The notes beneath the pieces are model-generated. The model saw nothing but the letters and a program-made list of their open reading frames with translations. It ran no database searches and was not told the origin of the DNA. Below, in pieces: positions 15,538-24,206 of a stretch of DNA of 64,000 nt. The position numbers and the translations under genes were made by a program. Source of the stretch: Alteribacter populi. GTDB taxonomy: Bacteria > Bacillota > Bacilli > Bacillales > Salisediminibacteriaceae. Position 1 is the first letter of the stretch. Each line of letters starts with the position of its first letter. The stretch lies in NCBI RefSeq assembly GCF_002352765.1, contig NZ_KZ293963.1:1200368-1264367 (forward strand), read 5' to 3'.

Positions 15538-15587
15538 TGTAAGCGCTTTCTGATATTTATTATAGTATGACATATTAACACTGTCAA
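15538..15587 (-). promoter_or_regulatory. SR1 promoter with overlapping cre (CcpA) site
   Basis: TTGACA-17-TATAAT on the minus strand is a fully consensus sigma-A promoter. TGTAAGCGCTTTCT (15538-15551, plus-strand reading) fits the CcpA cre consensus TGNAANCGNNNNCA except for the last base and sits at about +1 to +15. Such a position would let CcpA block initiation or early elongation, so the RNA should rise in gluconeogenic conditions and fall in glucose, as for B. subtilis SR1. Confidence 0.75.
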
Positions 15588-15696
15588 TTACTTATATCAC
15601 TTTATTGTATGTTATTTATAACCAATGTGTCATACTAATCAAACAAAAATAAGAGGCTATCTCAAAGGTTAAGAAAATCCTTTTAAGATACCCTGT

Positions 15697-15825
15697 AAGA
15701 AAAGCGCAAGGCGCCCGTTACCCCATGAAAATTCCTGTCCGATAAAACTTTTTATTTTTGATCGGGCGGGTTATTTGACACGAGTCGATGACGTCTTGCG
15801 CTAGACACAGAAACGTGGATTTTTA
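15697..15825. repeat. Dispersed inverted-repeat element (AAGCGCAAGG type)
   Basis: GAAAAGCGCAAGGCGCCC at the left and GATGACGTCTTGCGCTAG at the right contain the inverted repeat GCGCAAG / CTTGCGC; an inner pair GTCCGAT / GATCGGGC surrounds an AT-rich loop. The left edge motif also occurs at 6867-6880 and 12713-12726, and CGCAAGGCGCCTGCGTCG at 37692-37710. The tail AGAAACGTGGATTTTTATG recurs as AGAAACGTAGATTTTT near 32512 and 57235. Intergenic, no ORF. The rest of the SR1-GAF gap holds only this. Confidence 0.65.
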
Positions 15826-15863
15826 TGTTTTCTTAAATCTTAAAAAGAAACTTGGGAACTTTT

Positions 15864-16298
15864 TTATAATAGCTTTCTTTTTACTTCTACAAAACGTGAT
15901 AGTTCTTCTAAAAATAGCAAGTCCTGCTCTGTGACCGTATAATATGCCGCTGAAATTTTTAAAGAAAAAATGTAACGGATTTTTCCATCATCACATATGG
16001 GAATGTGAAGTGTTTGTTTATTATCCTGTCTTAATATAACGGAACGGTTTGCCAAACAAATGTTTAAAGCCCCATCCCCAAAATGGCCATCCCCTCCTAA
16101 AACGAAGGAATTGCCATAAAAATGAAGAGGTTTGACTTTCTGACAGTCTACACGATAAATAACAATAGTGAGGATTCGCTTTGTCCCATCGAAAATAGCC
16201 TGACCTACTTTACCAATAAAGTCTTGTTGACTTACAGCATAATCATAAGCTCGACCGACCTCTAATCGCAGTTCATCGAGAAGATCAGATTTGTTCAT
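15864..16298 (-). CDS. GAF-like domain protein, function unknown
   Basis: A 144-residue cytoplasmic protein. The alternation of helix, strand ILTIVIYRV, strand, IPICDDGKIRYIFSLKIS and a final helix ending DLLFLEELSRFVEVKRKLL is like a single GAF sensor domain, but I see no ligand motif. No output domain is attached. Start: an ATG at 16379 has no SD; ATG 16298 has AGGTGG 8 nt upstream. It stands alone between SR1 and the M23 lipoprotein gene. Confidence 0.55.
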   Translation of the reverse strand: MNKSDLLDELRLEVGRAYDYAVSQQDFIGKVGQAIFDGTKRILTIVIYRVDCQKVKPLHFYGNSFVLGGDGHFGDGALNICLANRSVILRQDNKQTLHIPICDDGKIRYIFSLKISAAYYTVTEQDLLFLEELSRFVEVKRKLL

Positions 16299-16650
16299 CG
16301 CTAATACCACCTGCCGTTTTATCCTTGATCCGATATCTTCATGGTTGTTAGAGCATATCACAGGATCATAAAAAAACATGTCGTCTTTTGTCTGATCGAT
16401 TCATTTCACTCAAATTTTTTTAGTTTTTATCATCTTTTTCCATATTTCTGAAAGGGTGGCATTTATTGAGTCCTCGGTTTTTCCTTGTAATTCTGGGGTG
16501 CTCAGTACTTAGTGGGCAATCTCCCACCTTCTGAGGTTGCTCTACTTCAGCAAGCTCTTGTTATTATAAAGCCCGCTATGAGATTCATAGCGGGCGGAGT
16601 TATTGATATTTTTAGTTTACGTATTATTTTTTGTGGGTCACTTTTTCCAT
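16299..16650. other. Intergenic region upstream of GAF-like gene
   Basis: Contains GTGGGCAATCTCCCAC (16511-16526), a small palindrome, and the terminator described separately. No gene supported. A hydrophobic plus-strand ORF across 16512-16808 is a shadow of the M23 gene and lacks an SD. Confidence 0.4.
16571..16596 (-). terminator. Terminator of M23 lipoprotein gene
   Basis: Perfect 11-bp stem GCCCGCTATGA / TCATAGCGGGC with a 3 nt loop. On the minus strand it is followed by TTTATAATAA. Confidence 0.7.
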
Positions 16651-17772
16651 TTAACCCCATATTTCTAATAAAACGTCCTTTACTTCTGGTAATGAAAATG
16701 GCTCCCAAAAATACTCTCCATAAATTAATAGGTCATGATGGAGGTGTAGACCGCTATCGTCTTGATTTACAGCGCCACTTGTACCGGAATTGCCTACATA
16801 ACCGATAACAGTTTCTGAATCAATTTGATCACCTAATTTCAAGCCTTCTGGGATATCATCAAGATGGGCAAATCGATTCATTACACCGTTATCATATTGA
16901 ACCCAGACTTGTTGGCCTCTTAGCCTGTCCAATAAATATTCAGGTGTGAATCCTAATTCAGCCGTATGTGCTAACTGCTCATCTCGCGCTTCTGGGGAGG
17001 AGAATTCTTCATAACCATGATCAACTCTTACTACAGTCCCTTCTGCCATTCCGTAAATCGGCGTGTCCGTGGTAATTTCAACACCTGAGGCGTAATCATA
17101 CCAATCGATGCCTTCATGATATCCATTACGATAGTCTCTTGGAGCACCCGGCAAATGGCTTTCTACCGTACTGACAGTGGCGTCTTCAATCGGATAATCT
17201 AAAAATGAAAGGTACTCAATCATCTCTTCTACTTCCATAGAGTGGATATCAACTGGGTCTTCGTTTGTTGCGATTGCTTCAACTGCTTCATCGTTATAAA
17301 CAAAAGCTAGTTGTTCTTCATCAGACTCCATGACATCAGCTTCTAAACCTTCTGTTAAAAAGGATAGCGGTAAATGAGGGATTTCATCGTCATCAAGAAT
17401 GATCGTGATTTCTTCGTTAGCTAAATACAAACCGTTTCGTTCTAACACCGGTACGCCATAAATAAGGTAATATTCTTGTTCGTGAATGTTCATGCTTAAC
17501 GTTCTGTGGGTTTCGTCATATTCATATTCACCGTCTACTTGATCGATGAGGTGCTCGACTTCAATGACTTCTTGATCATCTATAGTAACCGTGTCGAGAT
17601 AAAAGTCTGCCTCGGGCTCTTCATTACCTTCTTCTGTCTGATCTCCGTTTTCACGCTCAGTTTCTCCATCATTATTAGCATTCTCTTGGGAATCTTCTGG
17701 TTCCCCTTCTTGCGTACAAGCGACTAATAGCGTCGTTATTAATAAAAGTACAATAAGTTTTTTCATCGTCAA
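16651..17772 (-). CDS. M23-family metallopeptidase lipoprotein
   Basis: A 373-residue lipoprotein with lipobox LLVAC (Cys ~19), an acidic low-complexity linker (~20-55), a copper-amine-oxidase-N-like/stalk region (~60-190) and a C-terminal LytM/M23 domain. Metal-binding motifs: HEGIDWYDY (~220) and HLHHDLL (~348). M23 enzymes cut peptide bridges in peptidoglycan. Extreme Glu/Asp content suits an extracellular protein at high pH or salt. It is followed 3' by a terminator and preceded by a second acidic lipoprotein, a polysaccharide deacetylase, so both probably act on the wall. Confidence 0.85.
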   Translation of the reverse strand: MTMKKLIVLLLITTLLVACTQEGEPEDSQENANNDGETERENGDQTEEGNEEPEADFYLDTVTIDDQEVIEVEHLIDQVDGEYEYDETHRTLSMNIHEQEYYLIYGVPVLERNGLYLANEEITIILDDDEIPHLPLSFLTEGLEADVMESDEEQLAFVYNDEAVEAIATNEDPVDIHSMEVEEMIEYLSFLDYPIEDATVSTVESHLPGAPRDYRNGYHEGIDWYDYASGVEITTDTPIYGMAEGTVVRVDHGYEEFSSPEARDEQLAHTAELGFTPEYLLDRLRGQQVWVQYDNGVMNRFAHLDDIPEGLKLGDQIDSETVIGYVGNSGTSGAVNQDDSGLHLHHDLLIYGEYFWEPFSLPEVKDVLLEIWG

Positions 17773-17795
17773 ACCCTTTCCTATCGCTGATCTTT

Positions 17796-18650
17796 CTAGT
17801 TGTAATTGGTTTCAATGCGAGCGGGATCTAATGGTTCATAGCCTTTTTCTCTTAATCCAATGACAATGTCTTCTAAAGCTTCACTTGTAAACGAACGGTC
17901 GTGCATGAGCAAATTAGCGCCATTTCTTAAGAGGTCTGTTTCAACCATAATATCAGCAAGCGGATCTGCCTCCATATACTCCGGTTCAAAGTCATAGCCA
18001 TAAGACCAGTTCATGGCTACCATCCCCTCGTCTTCTAAGACTTGGTTAGAGTAATCTGTGTTTGCACCGAATGGCGCTCGGAAGAAATTCGGCCTTTCAC
18101 CGATAATTTCTTCGACTAAGTCATTTAATTCGACAATTTCATTATATTGTTCTTCTTCTGAGAGATCGTTTAAATTAGGGTGATTCATCGTATGGTTGCC
18201 AATTTCAAAGCCAAGTTCATATATTTCTGTTAATTGATCTTTCCCCTCATCTGACTGAAGAAAATGGCCATTAACAAAGAAAATAGCTCCTGCGTCAAGT
18301 TCTTTTAATGTTTCTGCCATTTCCACTCCATGGTCCTCTGGAGCATCATCAATGGTTAAAAGAACAACTTGCTCGTCCCCGTCTTCTTCCAAAGGGCGAA
18401 CAGTATAGTCTTCTGCTATATAATGGGTGACTTCCACTTCTTCTGATTCCTCAGATAACTCGCCCTCATCCTCCCTTTCCTCAGAATCTACTGGATCCTC
18501 GGTTTTGTCTTGATCATTTTTATCTATATCTTCAGCTTCTGCGCTTTCATATTGATTGTCTTCATCTTCGCCTGCCACTTCACTCTCAGGATTTTCAGAA
18601 CTGCACGCTACCACGAGTGACAAAGCAAATATCGCCATGATTTTTTTCAC
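17796..18650 (-). CDS. Polysaccharide deacetylase-family lipoprotein
   Basis: A 284-residue lipoprotein. The GTG start at 18650, 9 nt after GAGAGGT, gives VKKIMAIFALSLVVACSS with a clear lipobox; an ATG 36 codons upstream is rejected. After an acidic linker (~20-75) comes a NodB domain: LLTIDDAPEDHG (motif 1, TxDD), GNHTMNHP (motif 2, HxxxH) and RAPFGANT (motif 3). Such enzymes remove acetyl groups from GlcNAc or MurNAc in the wall. It ends 23 bp before the M23 gene: likely a two-gene operon. Confidence 0.87.
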   Translation of the reverse strand: MKKIMAIFALSLVVACSSENPESEVAGEDEDNQYESAEAEDIDKNDQDKTEDPVDSEEREDEGELSEESEEVEVTHYIAEDYTVRPLEEDGDEQVVLLTIDDAPEDHGVEMAETLKELDAGAIFFVNGHFLQSDEGKDQLTEIYELGFEIGNHTMNHPNLNDLSEEEQYNEIVELNDLVEEIIGERPNFFRAPFGANTDYSNQVLEDEGMVAMNWSYGYDFEPEYMEADPLADIMVETDLLRNGANLLMHDRSFTSEALEDIVIGLREKGYEPLDPARIETNYN

Positions 18651-19018
18651 AATAATCGACCTCTCAATCATTATTCTCTTTTGCATTCTACCATAAAACA
18701 CTAGTAGGGGATAAGCCTCTACGATCCAAATAAGGCATAAGATGTGAAGAATTTTCAAATACTACAATCGTACCCTTATCTATATGCCTTACTTCAATAA
18801 AGCTTGCTAAAAAGCATGACTTAATTCCTATTTCATTGTTTCACTCTCTCTTTTATTGGGTAATAGTTAAACGGTAGCAAACTTAATAAATAGGATACAA
18901 ATAAACCTGATAAGAGCTTATCATTGTACTCTTAACTGAATTATGGTAGCTTAAATAATGTTGTCTTCATTTCTGGCTGCCATATTTATACAACAGCATA
19001 AGAAAGGTGGAATATTTA
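18651..19018. other. Divergent promoter region between deacetylase and BCCT genes
   Basis: AT-rich, about 370 bp, holding promoters of two divergent genes. I see no convincing -35/-10 pair or riboswitch. The BCCT ribosome binding site AAAGGTGG is at the right end. Confidence 0.4.
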
Positions 19019-20521
19019 GTGAAAAAACTAACGCCAGTATTCATTATATCTCTCGTTATTGCCGTTGCTTTTATATTGTGGGGTGTCATCGCTTCAGAAA
19101 ATATGGAAAGCGTGACAACAGATATTCAAGCATTTATTACCGGACAATTCGGTTGGTTTTATTTATTAGCAGCGACTGGATTTGTTGCGTTTGCCATTTA
19201 CCTTATCTTTAGCCCTATTGGACGGATAAAATTAGGCGATGAAGATGAAGAGCCTGAATACAATTACCCTACGTGGTTCGCATTTCTATTTACAGCAGGT
19301 ATGGGGATCGGACTTGTATTTTGGGGTGCAGCAGAACCGATGTATCATTTATTTACACCGCCGCCAGCTGAGAATATTTCTGATGACGCTACTGCTGCTG
19401 GTATCGCATTACGATATTCATTTTTCCATTGGGGCGTACACCCATGGGCTATCTATTCAGTAGTCGCTCTGGCGCTTGCGTATTTTAAATTTCGAAAAAA
19501 ATCTCCTGCTGTTATGAGTGCAGCGTTTGAACCATTACTAGGGGATCGGGTTAATGGTCCCATTGGAACCACGATTAATGTAATCGTGGTATTTGCCACA
19601 ATTTTTGGTGTAGCCACTTCTTTAGGGTTTGGTACAGCACAAATTGGTGGAGGAATTGCCGATATTTCTGAAGGTATCTCTAATAACATCGGCCTTCAAC
19701 TGGGAATCATTGCAGTCGTCACAGTTTTATACATGATCTCGTCCCAAACGGGTCTGGACGTGGGAATTAAATACTTAAGTCGAGCAAATATCGTTTTAGC
19801 ATTCCTGTTAATGCTCTTCCTTTTATTTGCCGGCCCGACAAATTACATTATGAATGCTTTCACACAGACATTTGGAAGCTACCTACAAAACTTTATCGGC
19901 ATGAGTTTTCGGATTGATACGTTTAATCCAGAAAGCACCTGGGTCGAGGATTGGACGATCTTTTACTGGGCATGGTGGATTGCGTGGGCTCCATTCGTAG
20001 GAACCTTTATCGCAAGAGTCTCCCGAGGTCGAACGATCCGTGAATTTGTTCTTGGTGTCATTGCAGTCCCAACCATCTTCGGTGCTTTATGGTTTTCCGT
20101 TTTCGGTGGAACTGCGATGAATCTTCAATTAGAGCAAGGCATCGATATTTACCAAACCATTGCTGATTCAGGAGAAGAATCCGCACTGTTTGCCGTACTT
20201 AGTCAGTTTAACTTCGGAACAGTTATGTCGATCGTAGCGATTTTATTAATTGCTTCTTTCTTCATTACATCTGCAGACTCAGCAACTTTCGTTTTAGGCA
20301 TGCAGACAACAAACGGGAGCTTAAATCCTCCAAACAAAGTGAAATTTATTTGGGGCCTTGTTCAATCTTCCACTGCCGCTGTTTTATTATTATCTGGGGG
20401 TCTAGCAGCATTACAGACCGCATCGATCATAGCCGCATTTCCATTTGCGATTATTATGATCTTTATGATTATTAGTTTAATGAAAGCTTTACGAACAGAA
20501 AAAATTCCTCCACGAAAATAA
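19019..20521 (+). CDS. BCCT-family betaine/choline/carnitine transporter
   Basis: A 500-residue transporter with about 12 transmembrane helices. The BCCT signature region is clear: WFAFLFTAGMGIGLVFWGAAEP (~84-105), the glycine-rich segment, and FYWAWWIAWAPFVGTFIARVSRGRTIREF (~320-350). These proteins import glycine betaine or related osmoprotectants with Na+ (OpuD, BetL). The GTG at 19007 is inside the SD; GTG 19019, 8 nt after AAAGGTGG, is chosen. Alone on its transcript with a strong terminator. Substrate is inferred from the family; betaine is the most likely. Confidence 0.9.
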   Translation: MKKLTPVFIISLVIAVAFILWGVIASENMESVTTDIQAFITGQFGWFYLLAATGFVAFAIYLIFSPIGRIKLGDEDEEPEYNYPTWFAFLFTAGMGIGLVFWGAAEPMYHLFTPPPAENISDDATAAGIALRYSFFHWGVHPWAIYSVVALALAYFKFRKKSPAVMSAAFEPLLGDRVNGPIGTTINVIVVFATIFGVATSLGFGTAQIGGGIADISEGISNNIGLQLGIIAVVTVLYMISSQTGLDVGIKYLSRANIVLAFLLMLFLLFAGPTNYIMNAFTQTFGSYLQNFIGMSFRIDTFNPESTWVEDWTIFYWAWWIAWAPFVGTFIARVSRGRTIREFVLGVIAVPTIFGALWFSVFGGTAMNLQLEQGIDIYQTIADSGEESALFAVLSQFNFGTVMSIVAILLIASFFITSADSATFVLGMQTTNGSLNPPNKVKFIWGLVQSSTAAVLLLSGGLAALQTASIIAAFPFAIIMIFMIISLMKALRTEKIPPRK

Positions 20522-20540
20522 AGGGAAGTAACGAGTAAAG

Positions 20541-20579
20541 AGTATCACAAAAGGTCGTTTTTTGACCTTTTGTGATACT
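20541..20579 (+). terminator. Terminator of BCCT gene
   Basis: 16-bp stem AGTATCACAAAAGGTC / GACCTTTTGTGATACT followed by CTTCTTTTGATTTT. Confidence 0.9.
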
Positions 20580-20766
20580 CTTCTTTTGATTTTATCCCTA
20601 TTCCCATGACATAAGTAACAAAGCTTTCATTTAGATAACATTTCAGTTACGATCGTTTATTTCTGTCTCTTCCATGCTACACTTTTGGCAAGTCATGTTT
20701 TGGAAAATTTATTCTTGGGATATTAACGATCGCTCGCTGACCTTTGTATAAAAGAGAGGAATGGTT

Positions 20767-21177
20767 ATGGTGCGAACAGAAAAAGCGGTTCTCCTTACCT
20801 TTTTCTTAGCAATCATCATAAGCTGTATGGGATGTCAATCAGATAGGACGAGTGCTGATTATTCAATATTGGGTATACCTGGTGAGATTGTGACCGTGTT
20901 GTTTTCTGATGAGGAACAAATTGAAAACGAGTCGGATTATTATGATGCCATATTAGATTTTCAGCGAATCCATCCTGATTATATTCAATCTATAACTGTT
21001 GTTTCGCCTAATGAAGAGGACTTAGTAGAAGCGTACCATATTGAATCTTTTCCTACTCTTATCGTATTGATTGATAATGACATGACAACAAGGATTGAAG
21101 GTAATCTCACTCGAGCACAGATTTTCAATCACTTAGTAAGCGAATTAAATATCGACGAACAAGATCAAATTTCTTAA
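20767..21177 (+). CDS. Small thioredoxin-fold lipoprotein without CXXC
   Basis: A 136-residue lipoprotein: hydrophobic signal with CMGCQS giving the lipobox Cys near residue 23. The remainder looks like a thioredoxin fold: strand EIVTVLFSD, helix, strand SITVVSPNEEDLVEAYHIESFPTLIVL with the cis-Pro motif FPT. The redox CXXC motif is missing, so it is probably not an oxidoreductase. Two ATGs lie at 20761 and 20767; only the second has normal spacing (7 nt) to AGAGAGG. Followed by a terminator. Function unknown. Confidence 0.6.
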   Translation: MVRTEKAVLLTFFLAIIISCMGCQSDRTSADYSILGIPGEIVTVLFSDEEQIENESDYYDAILDFQRIHPDYIQSITVVSPNEEDLVEAYHIESFPTLIVLIDNDMTTRIEGNLTRAQIFNHLVSELNIDEQDQIS

Positions 21178-21189
21178 TATTTACTAGAT

Positions 21190-21222
21190 AAGAACTCTGG
21201 GATCATACTCCTAGGGTTTTAT
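21190..21222 (+). terminator. Terminator of thioredoxin-like lipoprotein gene
   Basis: ACTCTGGGA / TCCTAGGGT hairpin followed by TTTATTTAT. Confidence 0.6.
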
Positions 21223-21380
21223 TTATGTAGACTGTACCCTTAATTTTAGCAATGCGTCTTTAAATTTAAAGATTGAATGAATTTAATAATAGAAAATTAT
21301 AACATGAGTTTTTCTTAATCTAAACTGCACCCGTTACATTAGCTAGAGCCTTGCCAACTTTAAATTAATCGACAAAGTAA

Positions 21381-21410
21381 AAAAGGTCGCACGATAATGT
21401 GCGACCTTTT
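21381..21410 (-). terminator. Terminator of pdhABCD operon
   Basis: AAAAGGTCGCAC / GTGCGACCTTTT hairpin 14 bp after the pdhD stop; minus-strand T-run present. Confidence 0.85.
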
Positions 21411-21423
21411 CCATTCAATACTG

Positions 21424-22833
21424 TTATTTTACAATGTGTACCGGCATACCGAGTGCAACTTCTGCTGTTTCCATTGTAATCTCACCAAGTGATGGGTGAG
21501 CGTGAATGGTTAGTGCTAAGTCTTCTGCTGTCATGCCAGCTTCAATTGCTACAGATGCTTCTGCAATCATATCTGATGCACTTGTGCCTGCAATTTGAAC
21601 ACCAAGAACTAAACCGTCTTCTTTTCGTGTCACCATTTTCACAAAGCCGTCAGTAGCATTTAAGGACAGCGCTCGTCCATTTGCTGCAAATGGGAACTTC
21701 GCGACCTCTACTTCAAAACCTTCTTCTTTAGCTTGTTTTTCATCCAAGCCAACTGTTGCAAGCTCAGGATTTGAAAATACGACGGCCGGAATCGCTGTGT
21801 AATCAATTTCAGCAGGCTCTCCTGAAATAGCCTCTGCAGCTACTTTCGCTTCATAAGACGCTTTATGTGCGAGCTGTGGTCCGTCTACGATATCACCAAT
21901 TGCGTAAATATTTTTTACAGAAGTACGGCACTGCTTGTCAATTTTAATAAGACCTTTGTCATCAAGCTCAACACCTGCTTGTTCTAAACCAAGCTCTTCT
22001 GTATTTGGTTTACGGCCAACAGTAACAAGAAGATAGCTTCCTTCAAACTCTTCTTCTTTTCCTTTTACCTCCGCTTTAACTTTAACACCGCTGTCTGTTT
22101 CTTCAACGCTTTGTGCGAAAGCTTCTGTTTTAATCGTTACGCCATTTTTCTTAAGACGTTTTGCAACTAGCTGGCTCATTTGTTTTTCGAAGCCAGGAAG
22201 GATTGCTTTTGTACCTTCTAGGATCGTTACTTCTGACCCAAGGTCAGCATAAGCAGAACCAAGTTCAATTCCGATATATCCGCCACCGATTACAATGAGT
22301 TTCTCAGGTACTTCTGTAAGGCTCAATGCCCCTGTGGAAGAAACAACACGGTCAGTGTATTTAAATGCAGGTAGTTCAACAGGACTAGACCCTGTTGCTA
22401 CGATACAATCTTTGAACTTATATGTTTGTGAATTCTTTTCATCCATAATTCGAACCGTTGAATCATCAACGAAGTAAGCTTCACCTTTTACAATGTCAAC
22501 ACTGTTTCCTTTTAAAAGTCCTTCAACGCCGCCCGTTAATTTTTCTACAACGGACTGCTTCCATTTTTGCACCTTTGTAAAGTCAAGGTTGACTTTATCG
22601 ACTGTAATTCCCATGTCATCGGAATGACCGGCACTGTGGAAACGGTGTCCCGCTTCGATTAATGCTTTAGAAGGAATACAACCAACGTTTAAACAAACGC
22701 CGCCTAGGGTCCCTTTCTCTACGATCGTAACTTTTTGCCCGAGTTGAGCTGCACGAATTGCAGCTACATATCCCCCGGGACCGGAGCCTACGACAAGCGT
22801 GTCTACTTCAACCGGAAAATCTCCTACTACCAT
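21424..22833 (-). CDS. pdhD: Dihydrolipoyl dehydrogenase (E3)
   Basis: A 469-residue flavoprotein disulfide reductase. FAD motif GSGPGGYVAAIRAAQLG (~16), redox disulfide GGVCLNVGCIPSK (~44), NAD motif GGGYIGIELG (~183), the second FAD motif YAIGDIVDGPQLAHKA (~310) and the C-terminal catalytic HAHPSLGE (~444) are all present. It reoxidises the lipoyl group on E2 of pyruvate (and perhaps other 2-oxoacid) dehydrogenase. It is last in the leftward pdhA-B-C-D operon, 3 bp after pdhC. Confidence 0.97.
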   Translation of the reverse strand: MVVGDFPVEVDTLVVGSGPGGYVAAIRAAQLGQKVTIVEKGTLGGVCLNVGCIPSKALIEAGHRFHSAGHSDDMGITVDKVNLDFTKVQKWKQSVVEKLTGGVEGLLKGNSVDIVKGEAYFVDDSTVRIMDEKNSQTYKFKDCIVATGSSPVELPAFKYTDRVVSSTGALSLTEVPEKLIVIGGGYIGIELGSAYADLGSEVTILEGTKAILPGFEKQMSQLVAKRLKKNGVTIKTEAFAQSVEETDSGVKVKAEVKGKEEEFEGSYLLVTVGRKPNTEELGLEQAGVELDDKGLIKIDKQCRTSVKNIYAIGDIVDGPQLAHKASYEAKVAAEAISGEPAEIDYTAIPAVVFSNPELATVGLDEKQAKEEGFEVEVAKFPFAANGRALSLNATDGFVKMVTRKEDGLVLGVQIAGTSASDMIAEASVAIEAGMTAEDLALTIHAHPSLGEITMETAEVALGMPVHIVK

Positions 22834-22836
22834 AAA

Positions 22837-24141
22837 TTAGCCCTCCATTACAAGTAATTGTGGATCATTCAACAAGCGCTTAATGTGGTTCAATGCATGC
22901 TGAGCTGTCGCACCATCAATGATACGATGATCGAAGCTTAATGACAAGGCAATAACTGGAGCTACGACAACTTCACCATCACGAACAACAGCTTTTTCTT
23001 GAATTCTTCCTAGACCAAGGATCGCAACTTCTGGATGGTTAATGACCGGCGTAAACCATTGTCCGCCTGCAGATCCGATGTTCGTAATCGTGCAAGAAGC
23101 ACCTTTCATTTCATCAGAGGCGAGTGACCCTTCACGTGCTTTTGTTGCAAGCTCGTTAATTTGATCAGAAATTTTGAAGATTGACTTACGGTCGGTATCT
23201 TTTACAACAGGAACGAGAAGTCCTTTTTCTGTGTCGGCTGCAATTCCAATGTTGTAGTAGTGCTTATGAACGATCTCATCAGTAGAATCGTCAACTGACG
23301 TGTTAAGCATTGGGTATTCACGTAAAGCAGAAGTTAATGCTTTTACAACGTAAGGCAAGTAAGTTAACTTAATTCCTTTCTCTTGCGCCACTGGCTTGAA
23401 CGTTTTACGGTGAGCGACGAGTGCGGAAACGTCGATTTCATCCATTAAAGTGACGTGAGGAGCAGTGTGCTTGGAATTAACCATCGCTTTTGAGATCGCT
23501 TTACGAATTCCGGACATTTTCTCACGCGTTTCCATTTCTTCATTAGCAGGTGAGTATGAAGGTACGGATTTCTTCTCTTGTTGATGATCTTTAGCAGGTG
23601 CAGCATCTTGCGTTGGTACTTGTGCAGCTTCATCACCTTTTGTTAAGAAGTTGTCAACATCCTCTTTTAACACACGGCCATTTTTTCCGCTTCCGTTCAC
23701 TTTACGGATGTTTACGTCTTTTTCACGTGCATATTTACGAACTGAAGGCATCGCAATAACGCGGCGGTTCTCGTCGACTTCTTTGTCTTGAGCAGCTGGT
23801 TCCGCTTTTTCTTCGCTCTTGTCTTTTGTTTTCTCTTCTTTTGGTTCTTCTTTAGGCGCTTCTGGTGTTTCTTCTTCGCCTCCTTCATCCGCTGGTGGTT
23901 CAGCTTCTGTTTCGAATGTAATGATGACTGTTCCAACCGTTGTTACGGTTCCTTCATCGATGTGAAGTTTTTTTACAGTTCCATCAACAGGGGAAGGGAT
24001 TTCAACGACAGCTTTGTCATTTTGAACTTCACAAAGCACATCATCTTCTTTTATTTCATCGCCTTCTTTAACTTCCCATTTTACGATTTCACCTTCGTGA
24101 ATTCCTTCACCTATATCCGGCATTTTAAACTCGTATGCCAC
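22837..24141 (-). CDS. pdhC: Pyruvate dehydrogenase E2, dihydrolipoamide acetyltransferase
   Basis: A 434-residue E2 with one lipoyl domain (~2-76; lipoyl Lys in VQNDKAVVEIPSP), an acidic Ala/Pro/Lys/Glu linker, a peripheral-subunit-binding domain (~126-160; MPSVRKYAREKDVNI) and a catalytic core with the active-site motif SFDHRIIDGATA near residue 404. The ATG at 24156 contains the SD, so I use the GTG at 24141 (8 nt after GGAGG) giving MAYEFKMPDIGEG. It is preceded by a 76-bp gap with a hairpin after pdhB. Confidence 0.96.
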   Translation of the reverse strand: MAYEFKMPDIGEGIHEGEIVKWEVKEGDEIKEDDVLCEVQNDKAVVEIPSPVDGTVKKLHIDEGTVTTVGTVIITFETEAEPPADEGGEEETPEAPKEEPKEEKTKDKSEEKAEPAAQDKEVDENRRVIAMPSVRKYAREKDVNIRKVNGSGKNGRVLKEDVDNFLTKGDEAAQVPTQDAAPAKDHQQEKKSVPSYSPANEEMETREKMSGIRKAISKAMVNSKHTAPHVTLMDEIDVSALVAHRKTFKPVAQEKGIKLTYLPYVVKALTSALREYPMLNTSVDDSTDEIVHKHYYNIGIAADTEKGLLVPVVKDTDRKSIFKISDQINELATKAREGSLASDEMKGASCTITNIGSAGGQWFTPVINHPEVAILGLGRIQEKAVVRDGEVVVAPVIALSLSFDHRIIDGATAQHALNHIKRLLNDPQLLVMEG

Positions 24142-24179
24142 AAATAACGCCTCCATTTCTTATCGCTTAGGGATAGCTG

Positions 24180-24206
24180 AAGACCGTCTAACGCGCGAAC
24201 GGTCTC
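24180..24206 (-). other. Hairpin in the pdhB-pdhC gap
   Basis: GACCGT / ACGGTC stem (with flanking AG/CT pairs) around CTAACGCGCGA, between pdhB and pdhC. There is no T-run, so it is not an obvious terminator; a processing or mRNA-stability element is possible. Confidence 0.45.

Larger units (their letters stand above)
15293..15552 (-). ncRNA. SR1-type dual-function small RNA
   Basis: A short transcription unit: consensus promoter (TTGACA at 15587-15582, TATAAT at 15564-15559, 17 nt apart), predicted start near 15552, the SR1P ORF, and an intrinsic terminator at 15294-15335. This gives about 260 nt. In B. subtilis SR1 lies at the same place next to speA, base-pairs with ahrC mRNA (arginine catabolism regulator) and encodes the GapA-binding peptide SR1P. 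The base-pairing function here is inferred from orthology. Confidence 0.75.
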
